Assembly: GCA_002369175.1 (NCBI GenBank)
Contig: DFES01000022.1
Span: forward strand, 1 to 25,385
Length of the DNA: 25,385 bases
Source: Selenomonadaceae bacterium UBA3796
GTDB lineage: Bacteria; Bacillota; Negativicutes; Selenomonadales; Selenomonadaceae
Direction: 5' to 3'
Numbering within the stretch: position 1 is the first letter of the stretch; each line of letters opens with the position of its first letter. The position numbers were made by a program, and so were the translations under genes. Below the pieces are notes generated by a model. The model worked only from the letters and a program-made list of their open reading frames with translations. It had not been told where the DNA came from and did no database searches. This document shows, in pieces, positions 23,341 to 25,385 of the stretch.

Positions 23341-24402
23341 ATGCCGGAGTATGTGTTGGCGTTTGTGATCGCTGCGGGTGTGACCCTGCTGATTACGCCG
23401 GGAGTCATTTTTCTGGCCGCAAAGACGGGGGCGATGGATGCACCGGATGCCCGAAAGGTCCATAAGAAGCCTGTGGCGCGCATCGGCGGCATTGGCATTT
23501 ATGCGGCTTTCATGACTGCCATGTTGGCGGTTATGTCTATGGCAGAGTTGACCCCTGAAGTGAGCGAAGAAATCGTGGGGCTTCTCGTCAGCGGTACCCT
23601 GATTGTTCTCTTGGGCATCGTGGATGACTACAAGAATCTTCCCGCCAAGGTCAAACTGGTGGGGCAGATTGCAGCCGCCTGTGTTTTGACCATCGCTTTT
23701 GATGTTCGCATCGATTTCATCACGGATCCCTTTGGGGATTACCTTTTCCTGGAGTATCTGGCAGTCCCTGCCACCGTCTTCTGGATTGTTGGCCTTACGA
23801 ATACCGTGAATCTCATTGACGGTCTGGATGGGCTTGCGGCAGGTGTTGCCGTCATCGCATCCATCACCATCTTCCTCGTGGCTCTGCAGCAGAATATATT
23901 GCTGGTAGCGGTGCTTACGGCTGCGCTGGCCGGTGCAGCGTTTGGTTTCCTCTACTACAACTTCAATCCCGCTCGCATCTTCATGGGGGATTCCGGCAGC
24001 ATGTTCCTTGGATTCATGCTGGCAGGCATTTCCATCATTGGAGCCGTGAAATGTGCGGCAACGATTGCTCTCATTGTCCCGATTCTGGCACTGGGGCTTC
24101 CGATTCTGGATACTACCTTTGCCATTGTGCGCCGCTATCGTGGCGGTGTGCCGATTTTCAAGCCGGATCGCGGGCATCTTCATCATCGTCTGCTGGATCT
24201 GGGCTTCACCCAGAGACAGGCGGTGCTCCTGATGTATGTTATCAGCGCCATGCTGGGATTGAGCGCCGTGACGCTGACAGAGGTCAGCAGCCAGATTTCC
24301 ATCCTTATCGTTGCTGTTGTACTTTTGGCAGTGCTCCTCGGAGCAAAAAAACTTGGAATCCTTCATATGAACGAGCCGCCGAAGTCGGCTCAGCAGCATT
24401 GA
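23341..24402 (+). CDS. wecA: Undecaprenyl-phosphate GlcNAc-1-phosphate transferase, WecA/TagO family
   Basis: This polytopic enzyme transfers a sugar 1-phosphate, usually GlcNAc-1-P, from UDP-sugar to undecaprenyl phosphate, the first step of O-antigen, teichoic acid or similar polymers. The 353 residues carry VHKKPVARIGGIGIY (40-54), the Mg-binding VDDYKNLPAKVKLVGQ (94-109), NLIDGLDGLAAG (157-168) with catalytic Asp160/Asp163, FMGDSGSM (214-221) and HLHHRLLDLGF (279-289). About ten or eleven hydrophobic helices are expected. AAAGGAG lies ten bases before the ATG. The neighbouring UDP-GlcNAc 2-epimerase supports a GlcNAc/ManNAc-containing polymer. WecA and TagO cannot be told apart by sequence alone. 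Confidence 0.94.
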   Translation: MPEYVLAFVIAAGVTLLITPGVIFLAAKTGAMDAPDARKVHKKPVARIGGIGIYAAFMTAMLAVMSMAELTPEVSEEIVGLLVSGTLIVLLGIVDDYKNLPAKVKLVGQIAAACVLTIAFDVRIDFITDPFGDYLFLEYLAVPATVFWIVGLTNTVNLIDGLDGLAAGVAVIASITIFLVALQQNILLVAVLTAALAGAAFGFLYYNFNPARIFMGDSGSMFLGFMLAGISIIGAVKCAATIALIVPILALGLPILDTTFAIVRRYRGGVPIFKPDRGHLHHRLLDLGFTQRQAVLLMYVISAMLGLSAVTLTEVSSQISILIVAVVLLAVLLGAKKLGILHMNEPPKSAQQH

Positions 24403-24416
24403 GTGTGTGCGAGCTT

Positions 24417-24439
24417 GGGGCAGGGAGGCTACCTGCCCC
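24417..24439 (+). terminator. GC-rich hairpin between the WecA/TagO-type gene and wecB
   Basis: GGGGCAGG (24417-24424) pairs perfectly with CCTGCCCC (24432-24439) around a seven-base loop. The following sequence is AT-rich (GATTTGATATATTTG) but has no long T run. It may be a weak terminator or an attenuator; wecB starts 39 bases after it. Confidence 0.45.
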
Positions 24440-24477
24440 GATTTGATATATTTGAGCAAGTGGAAAGGGGATCCTTT

Positions 24478-25385
24478 ATGGCAAAGAAGCAGATCAAGGT
24501 GATGACGGTTTTCGGTACCCGTCCGGAAGCGATCAAGATGGCTCCGATTGTTCTGGAACTCCAGAAGCATCCTGAGGAAATACGCCCGGTGGTAGCAGTG
24601 ACGGCGCAGCATCGGGAGATGCTGGATCAGGTGCTGCACCTGTTTCACATTGAGCCGGATCATGACCTTGATATCATGTCGGCAGGCCAGACGCTGTTTG
24701 ATATCACTTCCCGCGCTATGATGGGGCTGGACAAGGTCCTGACGGAGGAGAAGCCGGATATTGTTCTCGTCCACGGGGATACGACCACGACCTTTGCCGG
24801 TGCGTTGGCGGCGTATTATCATCAGACTCCGGTTGGGCATGTGGAGGCCGGGCTTCGCACCCACAACAAGTATTCGCCTTTCCCGGAGGAGATGAACCGG
24901 AAGCTCACAGGGGCGATCGCGGATCTCCATTTCGCACCGACTTCCACCTCGGAAGCGAATCTTTTGGCAGAGAATGTGAAGAGCGAAAACATTTTCGTGA
25001 CGGGCAATACCGTTATTGATGCGCTGCATCATACGGTAAAGGAGGATTTTTGTTTTCAGGATGAACTCCTGCAGAGAATCGATTTCAAGCATAAGCGCAT
25101 CATCCTTGTGACGACACATCGCAGGGAGAATCTCGGTGCTCCCATGCGTCATGTCTACAAGGCGTTGAAACAGCTTACAGAGGAATTCGGGGATGTGGAG
25201 GTGGTCTTCCCCGTCCATAAGAACCCGAAAGTGCGCGAGGTCGTCGATGCGGAGCTGGGGGGGCTTGCCAAAGTGCACCTCATTGATCCGCTGGATTATG
25301 AACCCTTTGCCAATCTCACCCATCGGGCACATCTCATTCTGACGGATTCCGGCGGAGTTCAGGAGGAAGCTCCGGCTCTGGGGAA
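24478..25385 (+). CDS. wecB: UDP-N-acetylglucosamine 2-epimerase WecB, 3' end missing
   Basis: The enzyme interconverts UDP-GlcNAc and UDP-ManNAc, supplying ManNAc for surface polysaccharides. The gene starts at ATG 24478 with AAAGGGGAT upstream and runs off the window after 302 codons (full-length enzymes have about 375 residues). Motifs present are VFGTRPEAIKMAP (11-23), VHGDTTTTFAG (98-108), VGHVEAGLRT (119-128), FPEEMNRKL (135-143), VTTHRREN and LTDSGGVQEEAP near the window end. These cover both Rossmann domains of the GT-B fold and the allosteric UDP-GlcNAc region. It probably shares the upstream promoter with the WecA/TagO-type gene. Confidence 0.96.
   Translation, partial: MAKKQIKVMTVFGTRPEAIKMAPIVLELQKHPEEIRPVVAVTAQHREMLDQVLHLFHIEPDHDLDIMSAGQTLFDITSRAMMGLDKVLTEEKPDIVLVHGDTTTTFAGALAAYYHQTPVGHVEAGLRTHNKYSPFPEEMNRKLTGAIADLHFAPTSTSEANLLAENVKSENIFVTGNTVIDALHHTVKEDFCFQDELLQRIDFKHKRIILVTTHRRENLGAPMRHVYKALKQLTEEFGDVEVVFPVHKNPKVREVVDAELGGLAKVHLIDPLDYEPFANLTHRAHLILTDSGGVQEEAPALG

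Noticed and set aside
22327..25332. A 1001-codon open frame on the minus strand opposite the yqgF-like, dCMP deaminase, wecA and wecB genes
   Set aside because: All four + strand genes show catalytic motifs, and the antisense translation is low-complexity His/Arg/Gln-rich with no family resemblance.
1..25385. CRISPR arrays, tRNA or rRNA genes, insertion sequences, phage genes
   Set aside because: No regular spaced repeats, cloverleaf-like genes, transposases, terminal repeats or phage-like proteins were seen; the window is ordinary chromosomal envelope biogenesis DNA throughout.

Overview
The window looks like chromosomal DNA of a diderm Firmicute of the class Negativicutes, most likely a Selenomonas-like member of the Selenomonadaceae. 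This rests on gene content: LpxI in place of LpxH, a WaaA-LpxK fusion, OmpH/Skp paralogues leading into lpxD, and a DUF3084 gene after the Lpt genes. The genus is inferred, not proven. All recognised genes are on the + strand, tightly packed, with five ATGA stop/start overlaps and no gene-free gap above about 185 bases.

Region 1 (1-3293) handles outer-membrane proteins. It holds the 3' end of a beta-barrel protein and three tandem OmpH/Skp-type genes: one anchored by an N-terminal helix, one greatly enlarged and anchored, and one lipoprotein. A good sigma-A promoter and a terminator flank the first of these.

Region 2 (3309-11377) makes and exports lipid A: lpxD, an LpxL/HtrB-type acyltransferase, lpxC with its own likely promoter, fabZ, lpxA, lpxI, lpxB and msbA. 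A perfect 12-bp inverted repeat overlaps the fabZ stop codon, and a terminator-like hairpin lies between lpxI and lpxB.

Region 3 (11390-17957) makes and attaches Kdo: a WaaA-LpxK fusion, kdsB, kdsA (metal-dependent type), kdsD, kdsC, and a second LpxL/HtrB-type acyltransferase. With region 2 this gives a complete route from UDP-GlcNAc to Kdo-lipid A.

Region 4 (17954-21095) holds the inner-membrane and periplasmic parts of the LPS transport bridge: lptC, lptA, lptB and one lptF/G-type permease. LptD and LptE are not in the window.

Region 5 (21132-25385) holds a DUF3084 membrane coiled-coil protein, a small YqgF-like RNase H-fold protein and a dCMP deaminase. After a near-consensus promoter come a WecA/TagO-type GlcNAc-1-phosphate transferase, a terminator-like hairpin, and a UDP-GlcNAc 2-epimerase that runs off the end. 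The last two genes probably start undecaprenyl-linked surface polysaccharide synthesis. No RNA genes, CRISPR arrays, transposons or phage genes were seen.
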